Positions 21,784 through 37,344 are shown, counted from the first letter of the stretch. The stretch: DNA of 64,000 nt from Monodelphis domestica (GCF_027887165.1 NC_077227.1:80100430-80164429), one strand, 5' to 3'. The notes: generated by a model from the sequence alone, not told the origin. Numbers and translations: made by a program.

Positions 21784-22321
21784 AAAGGTAAATATTAAGG
21801 AAAGGGGAAAAATGTTATCTTCTTCTTTTACTCAAACTCTCTTCTATAAGGACTACATTTATATCAATCTATGTATACTAATATGTGGGGAAAATGTAAT
21901 GTATAAATAGGAGGTAAAGAAAGACCAAATAGAATAATCGTTTTCACACAAAGATTCACATGGGAAGGGGAGGGGAAGAAAACTCCTATAAGAAGGAGAG
22001 GAAGAGAGGGTTTTTTTTTTTTTACTTAAACCTCAATCTCAGGGAAATCAACTCTGAGAGGGAAAAACATCCAGATCCATTGGGATCTTGAATTCTATCT
22101 TACCCAACAAGGGTAGGGAGAAGGGAAAACCAAGGGGGGGAGGGGGAGAGGGAGAACAAAAAGGGAGGGAAAGAGAGGGGGGGAGGGGGAGGGAACAAAA
22201 AGGGAGGGACTAAAAAGGGAAACATCAAGGGAGGGGACAAGGGGGACTGATTCAAAGTAAATCACTGGACTAAAAGGTAGAGCCGAAGAAGAAAAGGTTA
22301 GAATTAGGAAAGGCTATCAAA
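21784..22321 (+). other. L1-A inter-ORF spacer, purine-rich
   Basis: About 540 bp. The part from 22010 to 22235 is almost pure purine with repeated G runs (for example 'aagggggggagggggagagg'), fitting G-quadruplex motifs. L1-B has the same kind of tract at the same place. Confidence 0.8.
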
Positions 22322-25300
22322 ATGCCAGGGAGTCCACAAATGACAATCATAACTTTGAATGTGAATGGGATGAACTCACCCATAAAACGTAGACGAATAG
22401 CAGAATGGATTAGAATCCAAAACCCTACCATATGTTGTCTTCAAGAAACACACATGAGGCGGGTTGACATCCACAAGGTCAGAATTAAAGGATGGAGTAA
22501 GACCTTCTCGGCCTCAACTGATAGAAAGAAGGCAGGAGTGGTAATCATGATATCTGATAAAGCCAATGCAAAAATAGACCTGATCAAAAGGGATAGGGAA
22601 GGTAATTATATTTTGTTAAAAGGGACTCTAGACAATGAGGAAATATCATTAATCAACATGTATGCACCAAATAATATAGCACCCAAATTTCTAATGGAGA
22701 AACTAGGAGAATTGAAGGAAGAAATAGACAATAAAACCATACTAGTGGGAGACTTAAACCAACCATTATCAAATTTAGATAAATCAAATCAAAAAATAAA
22801 TAAGAAAGAGGTAAAAGAAGTGAATGAAATCTTAGAAAAATTAGAATTAATAGACATATGGAGAAAAATAAATAGGGATAAAAAGGAATACACCTTCTTC
22901 TCAGCACCACATGGCACATTCACAAAAATTGACCATACATTAGGTCAGAGAAACATAGCACACAAATGCAGAAAAGCAGAAATTATGAATGCAGCCTTCT
23001 CAGATCACAAGGCAATAAAAATAATGATTAGTAATGGTACATGGAAAACCAAATCTAAAACCAATTGGAAATTAAACAATATGATACTCCAAAACCGTTT
23101 AGTTAAAGAAGAAATCATAGAAACAATTAATAATTTCATTGAGGAAAATGGCAATGGCGAAACATCCTTTCAAACCTTTTGGGATGCAGCCAAAGCGGTA
23201 ATCAGAGGTAAATTCATATCCCTGAATGCTTATATTAACAAACAAGGGAGAGCAGAGATCAATCAATTGGAAATGCAAATGAAAAAACTGGAAAGCAATC
23301 AAATTAAACCCCCCCAGCAGAAAACCAAACTAGAAATCCTAAAAATTAAGGGAAAAATTAATAAAATCGAAAGTGATAGAACTATTGATTTAATAAATAA
23401 GACAAGAAGCTGGTACTTTGAAAAAACAAACAAAATAGACAAAGTACTGGTCAATCTAATTAAAAAAAGGAAGGAAGAAAAGCAAATTCACAGCATTAAA
23501 GATGAAAAGTGGGACAGCACCTCCGATGAAGATGAAATTAAGGCAATCATTAGAAATTACTTTGCCCAATTATATGGCTATAAATACACCAATTTAGGAG
23601 AAATGGATGAATATATACAAAAATACAAACTGCCTGGACTAACAGAAGAGGAAATAGAATTCTTAAATAATCCCATATCAGAAATTGAAATCCAACAAGC
23701 CATCAAAGAACTTCCTAAGAAAAAATCCCCAGGGCTTGATGGATTCACCTGTGAATTCTATCAAACATTCAGAGAACAGTTAATCCCAATACTATACAAA
23801 CTATTTGACATAATAAGCAAAGAGGGAGTTCTACCAAACTCTTTTTACAACACAAACATGGTACTGATTCCAAAACCAGGCAGGTCAAAAACAGAGAAAG
23901 AAAACTATAGGCCAATCTCCCTAATGAATATAGATGCAAAAATCTTAAATAGGATACTAGCAAAAAGACTCCAGCAAGTGATCAGAAGGATCATTCACCA
24001 TGATCAAGTAGGATTCATACCAGGGATGCAGGGCTGGTTCAACATTAGGAAAACCATCCACATAATTGACCACATCAACAAGCAAACTAGCAAGAACCAC
24101 ATGATTATTTCAATAGATGCAGAAAAAGCCTTTGATAAAATACAACACCCATTCCTATTAAAAACACTAGAAATCATAGGAATAGAAGGGTCACTCCTAA
24201 AAATAATAAACAGTATATATCTAAAACCAACAGCTAATATCATCTGCAATGGGGATAAACTAGATGCATTCCCAATAAGATCAGGAGTGGAACAAGGATG
24301 CCCATTATCACCTCTACTATTTGACATTGTACTAGAAACACTAGCAGTAGCAATTAGAGAAGATAAAGGAATTGAAGGCATCAAAATACGCAAGGAGGAG
24401 ACCAAGTTATCACTCTTTGCGGATGACATGATGGTCTACTTAAAGAATCCTAGAGATTCAACCAAAAAGCTAATTGAAATAATCAACAACTTTAGCAAAG
24501 TTGCAGGATACAAAATAAACCCACATAAATCATCAGCTTTTCTATATATCTCCAACACAGCTCAGCAGCAAGAACTAGAAAGAGAAATCCCATTCAAAAT
24601 CACCTTAGACAAAATATAATACCTAGGAATCTACCTCCCAAGACAAACACAGGAACTATATGAACACAACTACAAAACACTCTCCACACAACTAAAACTA
24701 GACTTGAGCAAATGGAAAAACATTAACTGCTCATGGATAGGACGAGCCAATATAATAAAAATGACCATCCTACCCAAACTTATTTATCTATTTAGTGCCA
24801 TACCCATTGAACTACCAAAATACTTCTTCACTGATTTAGAAAAAACCATAACAAAGTTCATTTGGAAGAACAAAAGATCAAGGATATCCAGGGAAATAAT
24901 GAAAAAAAACACATATGATGGGGGCCTTGCAGTCCCTGACCTAAAACTATATTACAAAGCAGCAGTCATCAAAACAATTTGGTACTGGCTAAGAAACAGA
25001 AAGGAAGATCAGTGGAATAGACTGGGGGAAAGCGACCTCAGCAAGACAGTATACGATAAACCCAAAGATCCCAGCTTTTGGGACAAAAATCCACTATTCG
25101 ATAAAAACTGCTGGGAAAATTGGAAGACAGTGTGGGAGAGACTAGGAATAGATCAACACCTCACACCCTACACCAAGATAAATTCAAAATGGGTGAGTGA
25201 CTTAAACATAAAGAAGGAAACCATAAGCAAATTGGGTAAACACAGAATAGTATACATGTCAGACCTTTGGGAGGGGAAAGGCTTTAAAACCAAGCAAGAT

Positions 25301-26122
25301 ATAGAAAGAATCACAAAATGTAAAATAAATAATTTTGACCAAATCAAACTAAAAAGCTTTTGTACAAACAAAACCCATGTAACTAAAATCAGAAGGGAAA
25401 CAACAATTTGGGAAAAAATCTTCATAGAAACCTCTGACAAAGGTTTAATTACTCATATTTATAATGAGCTAAATCAATTGTACAAAAAATCAAGCCATTC
25501 TCCAATTGATAAATGGGCAAGGGACATGGATAGGCAGTTCTCAGATAAAGAAATCAAAACTATTAACAAGCACATGAAGAAGTGTTCTAAATCTCTTATA
25601 ATCAGAGAGATGCAAATCAAAACAACTCTGAGGTATCACCTCACACCTAGCAGATTGGCTAACATAACAGCAAAGGAAAGTAATGAATGCTGGAGGGGAT
25701 GCGGCAAAGTAGGGACATTAATTCATTGCTGGTGGAGTTGTGAACTGATCCAACCATTCTGGAGGGCAATTTGGAACTATGCCCAAAGGGCGACAAAGGA
25801 ATATCTACCCTTTGACCCAGCCATGGCACTGCTGGGTCTGTACCCCAAAGAGATAATGGACAAAAAGACTTGTACAAAAATATTCATAGCTGCGCTCTTT
25901 GTGGTGGCCCAAAACTGGAAAACGAGGGGAAGCCCATCAATTGGGGAATGGCTGAACAAACTGTAGTATATGTTGGTGATGGAATACTATTGTGCTAAAA
26001 GGAATAATAAAGTGGAGGAGTTCCATGGAGACTGGAACAACCTCCAGGAAGTGATGCAGAGCGAGAGGAGCAGAACCAGGAGAACATTGTACACAGAGAC
26101 TAATACACTGTGGTATAATTGA
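22322..26122 (+). pseudogene. L1-A ORF2 (endonuclease-reverse transcriptase)
   Basis: ORF2p nicks target DNA and copies L1 RNA at the nick. The frame is 1266 residues to TGA at 26120, a usual L1 length. The APE-type endonuclease has LNVNG near residue 10, QETH and the catalytic SDH at residues 227-229. The reverse transcriptase has the FADD box at 699-702 (24416-24427). A C-terminal cysteine motif, C-x3-C-x7-H-x4-C, starts at residue 1123 ([18 protein letters not shown]). Two nonsense codons break it: codon 766 (TAA, where L1-B has Lys AAA) and codon 1215 (TAG, where L1-B has Trp TGG). No frameshift is seen. The start at 22322 gives M-P-G-S-P-Q before the [10 protein letters not shown] block, as M-P-A-N-P-Q does in L1-B. 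Confidence 0.95.
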
Positions 26123-26475
26123 ACGTAATGGACTTCTCCATTAGTGGCGGTGTAATGTCCCTGAACAACTTGCAGGGATCCAGGAGAAAAAAACACCATT
26201 CATAAGCAAAGGATAAACTATGGGAGTGGAAACACCGAGGAAAAGCAACTGCCTGAATACAGAGGTTGAGGGGACATGACAGAGGAGAGACTCTAAATGA
26301 ACACTCTAATGCAAATACTATCAACAAAGCAATGGGTTCAAATCAAGAAAACATCTAATGCCCAGTGGACTTACACTTCGGCTATGGGGGTTGGGGGGGA
26401 GGAAAAGAAAATGATCAATGTCTTTAACGAATAATGCTTGGAAATAATCAAATAAAATATATTTTAAAAAAAAAA
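26123..26475 (+). other. L1-A 3' UTR and poly-A
   Basis: Short 3' UTR with 'gggttggggggaggaaaag', 'atgatcaatgtctttaacg', 'aatcaaataaaat' (polyadenylation signal) and an A tail. The same 3' end, little changed, forms the short insertion at 29349-29480 and the end of L1-B. Confidence 0.85.
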
Positions 26476-26550
26476 GAATTACATAGCTGAATTCCTTGGC
26501 GACCTTAAATTAATATATATGTCTTTTAATGTGATTTCCATGTCACAACA
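26476..26550 (+). repeat. possible LTR end fragment
   Basis: 'tgaattccttggcgacctta' resembles 'ttaaattcctggcgacccta' near the end of the LTR at 38654-39334. It is only about 75 bp and lies between two L1s, so this is weak. Confidence 0.25.
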
Positions 26551-27515
26551 CGAACAGGCAATTTTCAGTTAAAGAAATCAAAAGTATTAATAAGCACATG
26601 AAAAAGTGCTCTAAATCTCTTATAATCAGAGAGATGCAAATCAAAACAACTCTGAGGTATCACCTCACACCTAACAGATTGGCTAACATGACAGCAACAG
26701 AAAGTAATGAATGCTGGAGGGGATGTGGCAAAGTTAGGACATTAATGTTTTGCTGGTGGAGTTGTGAATCTATTCAACCATTCTGGAAGGCAATTTGGAA
26801 CTATGTCCAAAGAGCTTTAAAAGACTGCTTGCCCTTTGGTCCAGCCATACCACTGCTGGGTCTGTACCCCAAAGAGATCATAAGGAAAAAGATTTGTACA
26901 AAAACATTTGTAGTTGCGCTCTTTGTGGTGGCAAAAATTGGAAAATGAGAAGATGACCCTCGATTGGGGAATTGGCTGAACAAATTGTGGTATATGTTGG
27001 TGATGGAATACTATTGTGCTCAGAGGAATAATAAAGTGGAGAAATTCCATGTGATTTGGAACAATCTCCAGGAAGTGATACAGAGAGAAAGGAGCAGAAC
27101 CAGAAGAACATTGTACACAGAGACTGATACACTGTGGCACAATCAAATGTAAAGGACTTCTGTACTAGCAGCAATGCAGTGATCCAGAACAATTTGGAGG
27201 GACTTATGAGAAAGAACACTATCCACATCCAGAGAAAGAACTGTGGGAGTAGAAATATAGAAGAAAAACAATTGCTTGATCACATGGGTTGATGGGGATA
27301 TGATTGGGGATATAGACTCTAAACAATCACCCTAATGTAAATATCAATAATATGGAAACAGGTCTTGATCAATGACATATGTAAAACCCAGTGAAATTGT
27401 GCATCAGCTACAGGAAGGGATGGGGTGAGGAGAGTGATAGAACAGGAATCATATAACCATGGAAAAGTATTCTAAATTAATTCATTAAATAAAATTTTCC
27501 AAAATAAAAAAAAAA
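26551..27515 (+). mobile_element. L1 3' end, 5'-truncated, older
   Basis: It begins inside ORF2 ('caattttcagttaaagaaat') and runs through the cysteine motif ([18 protein letters not shown], in which the expected His is replaced), the ORF2 end, a 3' UTR and an A-rich end. Compared with L1-A it has a frameshift near 26938 and many substitutions. The 3' UTR differs from that of L1-A ('gtgaaattgtgcatcagcta'). Confidence 0.85.
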
Positions 27516-27890
27516 GGTAGCTCAAGGCCCACTTTCAACATATTTTTTTCCTGATTTTTCTAATTGCTATTCTTCTACCCTTCCTGAACATCCTGTGCCG
27601 AACCCTCTTTTATTTATTTTACATTTATTCTTTGTTTATATATGTGCATGTTTTCCCATTAGATTAAGATCTCTTAAAGTCAGGGACAGACAATCTTTGC
27701 CATCCTTCTGTATTCCCAGAGCTTAAAACAGTGTCTGGCACATGGTAGGCACTTAAATGTTGAGTGATTGATTAATACAATATAACTTCCATGAGGGTGT
27801 GAATTAGTATTTTCTTTTCTTTTAAATATTTGTATCCCAAATCTGGCACATAGTAGTCACTCATTAAATGCTTAAGGATTGACTGATAGT
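27516..27890 (+). mobile_element. L2 LINE 3' ends
   Basis: 'ttagattaagatctcttaaa', 'cagtgtctggcacatggtag' and 'gcacttaaatgttgagtgat' are L2 3'-end phrases. A second, shorter end ('aaatctggcacatagtagtc') follows at about 27785-27890. Confidence 0.55.
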
Positions 27891-27959
27891 GCTTTTTCTA
27901 ACTCTGAAATTCTCTATGAGGATTCTGAATTGTATATTGGAAGAAGATTGGAATAAAAA

Positions 27960-28092
27960 TCACCTCTTATAACAGAGGAAGCCAAGAAATAAGCAACTTA
28001 CCCAAGGTCATATAGATAATAAATTGTAGAACTAGAATTCAAACCCAGGTTTTCTGTTTCCCACATCCATTCATTGCACTGTGATGCCTTTT
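27960..28092 (-). mobile_element. MIR-type SINE, antisense
   Basis: 'aagcaacttacccaaggtca' and 'attcaaacccaggttttctg' are the reverse of the MIR core and box-B region. Old. Confidence 0.55.
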
Positions 28093-28363
28093 TGAGGTAG
28101 CAGTGAACAAATCATTAATGATTTATTAAATTTTAATTAATTAATTATTACATATCATTACATATACATTAATAATGAATTAGGACAAATATATTAAAAT
28201 AAATATACATCTATTATGTAACACATCAATATTAATATAATGATTAAGTATTAATAAATCAATAAAAATAAAAAAACTTTTTCAGTTTTTTTATTCAGAA
28301 TGTCATCTTGGCAAGAATTCATATTCTAATGGCTATAAAGAAAATAATACCTAATATAGCAGT
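28093..28363. other. AT-rich DNA
   Basis: Very AT-rich ('taattaattaattatt' and similar). No gene. Confidence 0.4.
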
Positions 28364-28525
28364 TTTGTTGTTCAGTTGTGCCCAACTCTCTGTGACCCTA
28401 TTTGTAGTTTTCTTGGCAAAGATATTGAGTGCTTTGTCATTTCCTTCTTCAGCTTATTTTACAGATGAAAAACTGAGGCAAACGGGGTTCAGTGACTTGC
28501 TCAGGGTTGCAAGTATCTGATACAG
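28364..28525 (-). mobile_element. SINE with RTE/BovB-like part, antisense
   Basis: 'ttcagttgtgcccaactctc' plus 'gtgaccctatttgtagtttt' resembles the end of RTE/BovB-type LINEs, and 'aaactgaggcaaacggggtt' plus 'gtgacttgctcagggttgc' is a SINE core in reverse. The same joined structure occurs at 40780-41852. Confidence 0.5.
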
Positions 28526-29331
28526 CAGTGATTTTTTTTCCTTTTAAGAGAATATGAGATCAAATAAATCCAGATTTTATGGCTAAAGTTTGGGGCATAT
28601 TTCGAATTATAAGATTGGAACTGAAAAATAGATTTTTTTTCTTTTGTTTTAATCAGTTAATATATGAAAACATCAAATCTTGAGAAATTTTGTTGAAAAA
28701 TTTTATTTCTAAACATTTATTTTGGTTGTTGAAAGGTTATAAATTCTAAGTAGATTTCCACAAAAACTACCCAATACATAAAAGGACGACATTAAAAAGT
28801 GATTGGAGCACTGTTTGTTGAAGTAAAGCAACTAATTAAAACAGAAAAAATAATTTAAAAATCTACTTATATTTAATGCCAGTGCTTGAAGAGTAGGAGT
28901 AGGGAACGGTGTATGTTGAGAGGCTTTAATTAGAGGATGTTGCAGAAATGTCTGGAAATATTCTAAAGGGGCCTTCTTGGAACTTTCCAAGGGCTAGAGG
29001 TTAATGCCAATGTTTATGTTGCAGCAACTACAGCATGCTGGCTCTTTCCCACTGTATACACAGTGTTCTCTTAAAAAGTTTCAAGACCAGCCTTGGCTAA
29101 CAAACATAACATAGACACTGGGTTTTGGTTCTCATTCATGGAAATGCATGTGTAGTTTTGGGGACATTAAATGGATCTGCATGTTTAATAAAAACTCCTA
29201 ACTTTGTTACTTCTGAGTAATTCTCATATGCAATAATATGCATTTTTATTTAATCAAATAAGCATTTGACTAATAAATTATTTTATAAAGTAGAATTAAT
29301 TCTAGTTGAAGTTAAGGTGTATTCTGTTTTC
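28526..29331. other. unique AT-rich DNA
   Basis: No gene or repeat recognised. Confidence 0.4.
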
Positions 29332-29348
29332 AAGAAATTTTCATGTGT

Positions 29349-29480
29349 AGAACACATGTGATACCCAGTGGAATCACGCATCGGCTACGGGGGGGTGGGA
29401 GGGAGGAAAAGAAAATGATCTTTGTCTTTAATGAATAATGCATGGAAATGATCAAATAAAATACTATAAAATTAAAAAAA
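29349..29480 (+). mobile_element. very short young L1 insertion with 17-bp TSD
   Basis: Only the last 130 bp of an L1 3' UTR plus poly-A ('cagtggaatcacgcatcggc', 'aaaagaaaatgatctttg') are present. A perfect 17-bp TSD 'aagaaattttcatgtgt' lies at 29332-29348 and 29481-29497. The sequence is of the same subfamily type as L1-A and L1-B. Confidence 0.9.
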
Positions 29481-29497
29481 AAGAAATTTTCATGTGT

Positions 29498-32079
29498 GAA
29501 AATCTTAATTGGTCAAAAGTATAAGTTAGGGAGTGATTTTTCATATCATAAAGAATTCTTTTAAATACAAAGTTCATCTATGATATTTAGCTTGTTTCAT
29601 AAATTACTAGCTACTTCACACAACATCAGAATAGAAAAGAAGTTGTCATGTGTCATGACAAAATATTCTTGAAATTATAATGTAACTCTGGTAAAATGTG
29701 ATTCAAAATTATCAATCTGGTTGTTAAAATGCTAAAGATTTAATTGTTTGTGTTTATTAGCCACACCTAAAAGGTAAAAAAATTCTATTCATGTTTTCAA
29801 AATGTGAATTTTAACTCCTAAACAAAATTGGTATTCTAATAGAGTCATTGGTTCTTTTTTCTTATCCTAACAAAGACATAGTAAAAAAAATTATATATTA
29901 AAGAATTTGATCTATAGCAACAAGAAATACCTTATTTTACAATAACATGTAGGCTATATCTTGAGCTTTTCAGAGAAAAGGAATGCTAGGCAGTAAATTA
30001 GAAACTTACATGCCCAATGGACAAGAGAACATTCAGGCAATCAAACATTTTCTCCATAAAAGTGTTTTTATAGTCCTGAGATTTGCTTCATTAGAATATA
30101 TATTTTTTAATAATTGTAGCTTTTTGTGTTCACAACAGATGGAGGACTGTGATACCCACTGGTTAGCTTCTTCTAGGAACCTGTTTTGTTGCTTTCAAAA
30201 TACCTTTTTTTTTTAAAGGGGTATGTAGAGTTTTATCTAGTTCATAATGAAAAGAATCTATGATCAGGGGATTTTTATTTATTTATTAAGTTTTATCGCT
30301 CTTGTAGACTTTTCTGGCATATCTCCTTTTCCCAACCCCTACTCTCACACAAGCACACACACAATTTAATGGCCTAAGACTAAATATAGAAATAATTCTC
30401 AGTTATTCAAAAATAGAATAGAGAAGAATGAATTCATTTTATATCATCTAGACTTAATTTTGAATGTCACCTACCCTGTCAGTTATAATTAATGATATAT
30501 CTGTTGGTTTGACATAACTTTTCTTCTTTGATATTAGGGAATTAAATTTATTATTCAAAATTTGTCATCTTAATTATGCTTTGCCTAGGTTACCATTACA
30601 TATTGCTGGCCTAGGATAATCTTTTTTCAAATTGCAACTCTGAACAGAATTCATTTGACTATAAATGAGGAGCCTTGTAGACTGAGGCAGTTATCAGTCA
30701 GTAGAGCTGCAGACTGGTAATTGGTTGGCTTAAATGAACCTTCACTTAGCATGAGTAACACCATACGGAATATTTATTTATGGAGAATGATGAGAAGAAA
30801 AATCAAGATTCCATTTAAATTTTACTCATATAAACATCTTGCTAACATCTTTTCCATCCACTCATTTCTTCCCCCCCTTTCCCTTTATTGTTTTACCTAA
30901 GATGATTGTAGTTTCATTTATAGACCAATATTTTCCTTTTTCGTTCCAGGTCTTCAATCAGAAATTAATTCCAGCTCAGAAATTTATATCAAAAGATTTG
31001 ATTAAGACAATAAAACACAAAATATTGACCTTGGTTTAATTATTAACTTAACACATATCACAAGACATGAAGTTAAGGTAATATTCCACCTATATCTTAT
31101 TTCCTTTGGGAAGGATTTTTACTCAATATTTTTAAATTTTCTGTCATTGGCATGTAAAAAAGTCATAGATTTACAGTCACCTTTTTTTCTAGAGAAAAAG
31201 AGCTAATTTCAAAATGTGTTCAGAAAGAGTACTTTATATTTAATATTGCATCTGAAACTATATTTAATAAAATTCTTCCATGAAAAGAATTTTTCCATGA
31301 AATTGTAAATATTTGTGTTAAAGTAAAGGAATATTTTGTATGACTTGGCTAACAGTTTAAAAATCTTAGAAAGAAGGAAGAAGAATATAAGATTTGGAAG
31401 TAGATTGGCAATAAGGCAAAATTATAAATATTAAAGGAACCATAATTAACTGTAAGCTTTTGCTTTCTGCTATATAATTGTTAGTTCTCCTGTTTATTCA
31501 AGACCTGATATAATTCACAGAGATTCAGCCAGCCTACAGAACAATTAAGTCCCCTGTATCCTTACATATCCAAGAACATTACTTTTATCTTCCTTTCTCC
31601 AACTGCACAAAACTTAGATTTCCATTCTTTGATGATCAAAAATATTTTTATCTTATTAAAAGATCCTCGTACTTTCTTCCAATTAGCCCTGTAATACTTT
31701 TGTTCCACATTAGAACACCCAAATTTCTCCACACTCAGAAGGGCTATACCATACTTAAAATGAATCACTCAACCTGTGCCCTTCTTGATTCTCAGTTTTA
31801 TTTCTATATTTTTCCTCTCTCTACTCTGGATCCCTTTTCTTCAAATATGCGTTGGGTTCCTTGCCTTATAAACCTTTATTTTAATCTTTTCCCCATCTAG
31901 GACCTATCTATAGCTACCATTTTATTTTATTTTATTTTTTGCCTCCTCTTTCGCTACCCCCTCCCTAGCCTGCTATTCCCATCCCTCTCTGTTAAAGGTA
32001 ATCACATCATGATTCAGTCTAGTAGTCTCATATTTTCTGATCTCTTTTCCTTGAAAATATTTCTTCTTCTATTCAATTT
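29498..32079. other. unique AT-rich DNA
   Basis: About 2.6 kb without a recognisable gene or repeat. A candidate acceptor-like 'gttcacaacag|atggagg' at 30128-30145 has no matching donor or known protein, so I do not call an exon. Confidence 0.4.
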
Positions 32080-32690
32080 TATTACACCATTATTCTCCTG
32101 ACTTTCCAGTCATTATTTCTCTCTTTTCCTTTAATGGCTCCATTATTTCTTCAAGGCTCAGTCTTCACCCTGATACTCCTCTATCTCTTTTCATCTCTGC
32201 CTCTCTCTTTTCCCCCTCTCATGAAGACTTTTATCTGTACCTCTCTAGTTGACATTTGCTGAATTTAAGTCTCCAGTCCTTTGCAGTCACCCAAATAGCT
32301 CTGTGTATACACTTTTAGGAAATATTTCCTCTGATTAATAATATTCAAAGCAATCTTTACCATCTTGCCTCCTGCTTCAAATCAGCAAACTTACTTGTCT
32401 CCATTTAATAGTCACCATTTGCCTGATCACTTGGGCAAATGTTCTTAGAGACATTTTTGACTCTTCCTATGCCTTTCTTCTCCTTACATAATTTTTAATT
32501 TTTCCTTTGAGTTCCTCTTTTTAATATCTCTCTGCTGTTACTCTAGTATAATTCCTCATGAAGTTATTCCTAGATTATTTCAATCATCCTTTCCTTGTTG
32601 GCCTTTCTTACTAATTCTCCTTCTCTTCCAACCATCCTACATATTTGTAAACTCATCTTCCTTCCATTTTTTAACTTATCTGATAAAACG
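32080..32690 (+). mobile_element. L2 LINE ORF2-end fragment
   Basis: The C/T-rich run with 'gaagttattcctagattatt', 'tcaatcatcctttccttgtt' and 'agagacatttttgactcttc' follows the order of the part of L2 that lies after the reverse transcriptase. It is strongly diverged and not translatable. Confidence 0.5.
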
Positions 32691-33599
32691 AACTATTTTA
32701 GTACATAGTTTAGTAAATAATAAGACATCATTTAAATATAATAGTGAGAAGTATTTTAAAAGTGACATCATGAGGAATTTCTTTTTAAATTGTGAAATGC
32801 TCATGTGGCCTAAGAAAGCTCGATATATTGAAAATAACTATAAAAGTAATCCCTTTTATAATACCATTAAATACTGAGCCACTGTGAATGCACTTTAAAT
32901 CTGATTCCATTTATCTTTTTAAATTCACAGAATTATTCATTTTGATGACAAGTATTGAATCTGTCTTATTCCTAAAAAGCCTCATTCTCCAAATCTAACT
33001 GGGCCATGAAGAAAGGTTGACTTTCCTTCTGTGCAGGATTGACCTAAAGGTTTCTATGAACATGTGGAGAGAGATTTCATGAAGCCTGTCATACCTATGG
33101 AACTCGTGTCTTTTTTGTAGGGATAGTAAGAGGATTGATGAGGCTCTTTGCTTCCAGGTCCCTCTTTCCTATCCTGCTTAATATAATTTTGGGGTACCAC
33201 AAATACCTCCATCTGGAGATCTATAATCCCTTATGGTCCTCGGAGCTTCCTAGTTTTATATTTACTACTCTGCTTTTCTCAGGATTAATAGGTTGGTCCT
33301 GTTCCAGTTGGTTCAATGTCAGAGTTTATTTCTCCTCCTCTAGTAGAAGCTGCTCAGCCACAGAAACTGTTCCAATTCTTCCCCTCTTCCTTACATGTAG
33401 CCAACTTCCAGAATGCCTTGGGCCAGTCAGGTGGGGAAAATGCAGACAGAGAGATTAGCAAACTAGGATAGAGAGAACAAACTTTTACCACACTGGCTAC
33501 ACAGTTGTCTTGATGATTTTCATCAGGAGACACAGGTCCTACTTGAGCACATATTTTCTTGGTCAAGATTATATTTTTAGGCTATTTTCATTTTTTTTC
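32691..33599. other. unique DNA
   Basis: No repeat named. The 107-residue plus frame at 33135-33458 lacks known motifs and splice context. Confidence 0.4.
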
Positions 33600-33730
33600 C
33601 TCTTCCTTTTTTTCCTTTTACAAAATGTTCCTTGTTGTATAGGGTGGCTTTCCGGAAAGGGAAAGAGGAAGGATTTGGAGGAAGTTTAGACAATGTAAAA
33701 ACAAAAGATAACAACAAAAAAAAATTTAGG
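33600..33730 (+). repeat. L1-like 3' tail
   Basis: 'gttccttgttgtatagggtg', G-rich middle and 'aatgtaaaaacaaaagataa' then an A-rich end. A related tail occurs at 35565-35672 ('caatgtaaaaaatgtaaa'). Likely the end of an old L1 subfamily. Confidence 0.35.
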
Positions 33731-34600
33731 GTAACTGTTGACCCTGAATAGGTCATTATGTGAACAATAAATCAATATACTATTAAAATAGTTTATTGAT
33801 CCTCCTCATCTCAGACCCAAAGATCTTTCAGTGCCTGCAAGGAACTCAGTTATTTACCAAACTGATTTTTAAGTAAATAGCTATCTGAGCCAAGTATACA
33901 AAGCAGAGTGAATGGAAACCTGGACTGCAGGTTATATATGAATATTTTAAATTACAAAGTGACACCTTTTAGACTGTGCAACAACTCAATATTTTAGTAC
34001 TTTGTTATCAATATATTTAGAATTTCCCCTAAATGCTTCCTAGCCACCTTTCAACTTGGGCCTTTAATTAAATATTTTCCAATCTCAACTAGCACACACT
34101 AACCATGTTTGTCATTCTACATTATATCTTGAAATCCTCCTGATTTTATTCCCAGACAAATAAACATACTCTTAACTATGAGACTGTTGAATTTCTAGGA
34201 CACATCCTTTTCCCTGAGTAATTACAGACAAATATATTCACAAACAGATATACATATTTCTGTGTGTAAATAGGTTGAGAACTATATATGTATATAATAT
34301 ACATGTGTATGTATGTATACATGCCATATATACAAATATGTGTGCATATATTGTGTATACACACACACAGAGATTATGACAAAAGAATTTTTAAACTGGT
34401 CTTTTTATATTACTTGCTTTTACCTTCCATGAAAATAAAAGCCATCTTATAGAACAATAACCTCTCCTCCTAGAAGACCATCCCATTCAACAGTACAAAT
34501 CAGCTGCATGATAATGGTTGAATGTCAGGCTAAGTCAATGGTTTCTATCAAAATTACTTGGTTACAAAAGTGCTTGGCACATACATGTACATATAGGTGA
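33731..34600. other. unique DNA with (TATG)-like run
   Basis: No gene. A degenerate TATG/TGTA-rich stretch lies at about 34283-34370. Confidence 0.4.
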
Positions 34601-37340
<2,740 letters not shown>

Positions 37341-37344
37341 ATAG

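Larger units (their letters stand above)
20107..26475 (+). mobile_element. L1-A: full-length L1 LINE
   Basis: The element has a 5' UTR of about 710 bp starting 'gacttccggttaagatggcg', ORF1, a purine-rich inter-ORF spacer, ORF2, a 3' UTR with 'tggacttacacttcggctat', and a poly-A end. The start matches the first seven bases of L1-B ('gacttcc'), which supports a complete 5' end. Both ORFs are readable from end to end except for three nonsense codons (20986, 24617, 25964), with no frameshift seen. It is therefore a recent but inactive copy. I could not find a TSD: the left flank 'aagataatctggaca' and right flank 'agaattacatagctg' do not match. Confidence 0.95.

Noticed and set aside
30118-30240. 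Possible exon after 'cacaacag|atggagg'
   Set aside because: A lone acceptor-like site without a donor, domain or conserved frame.
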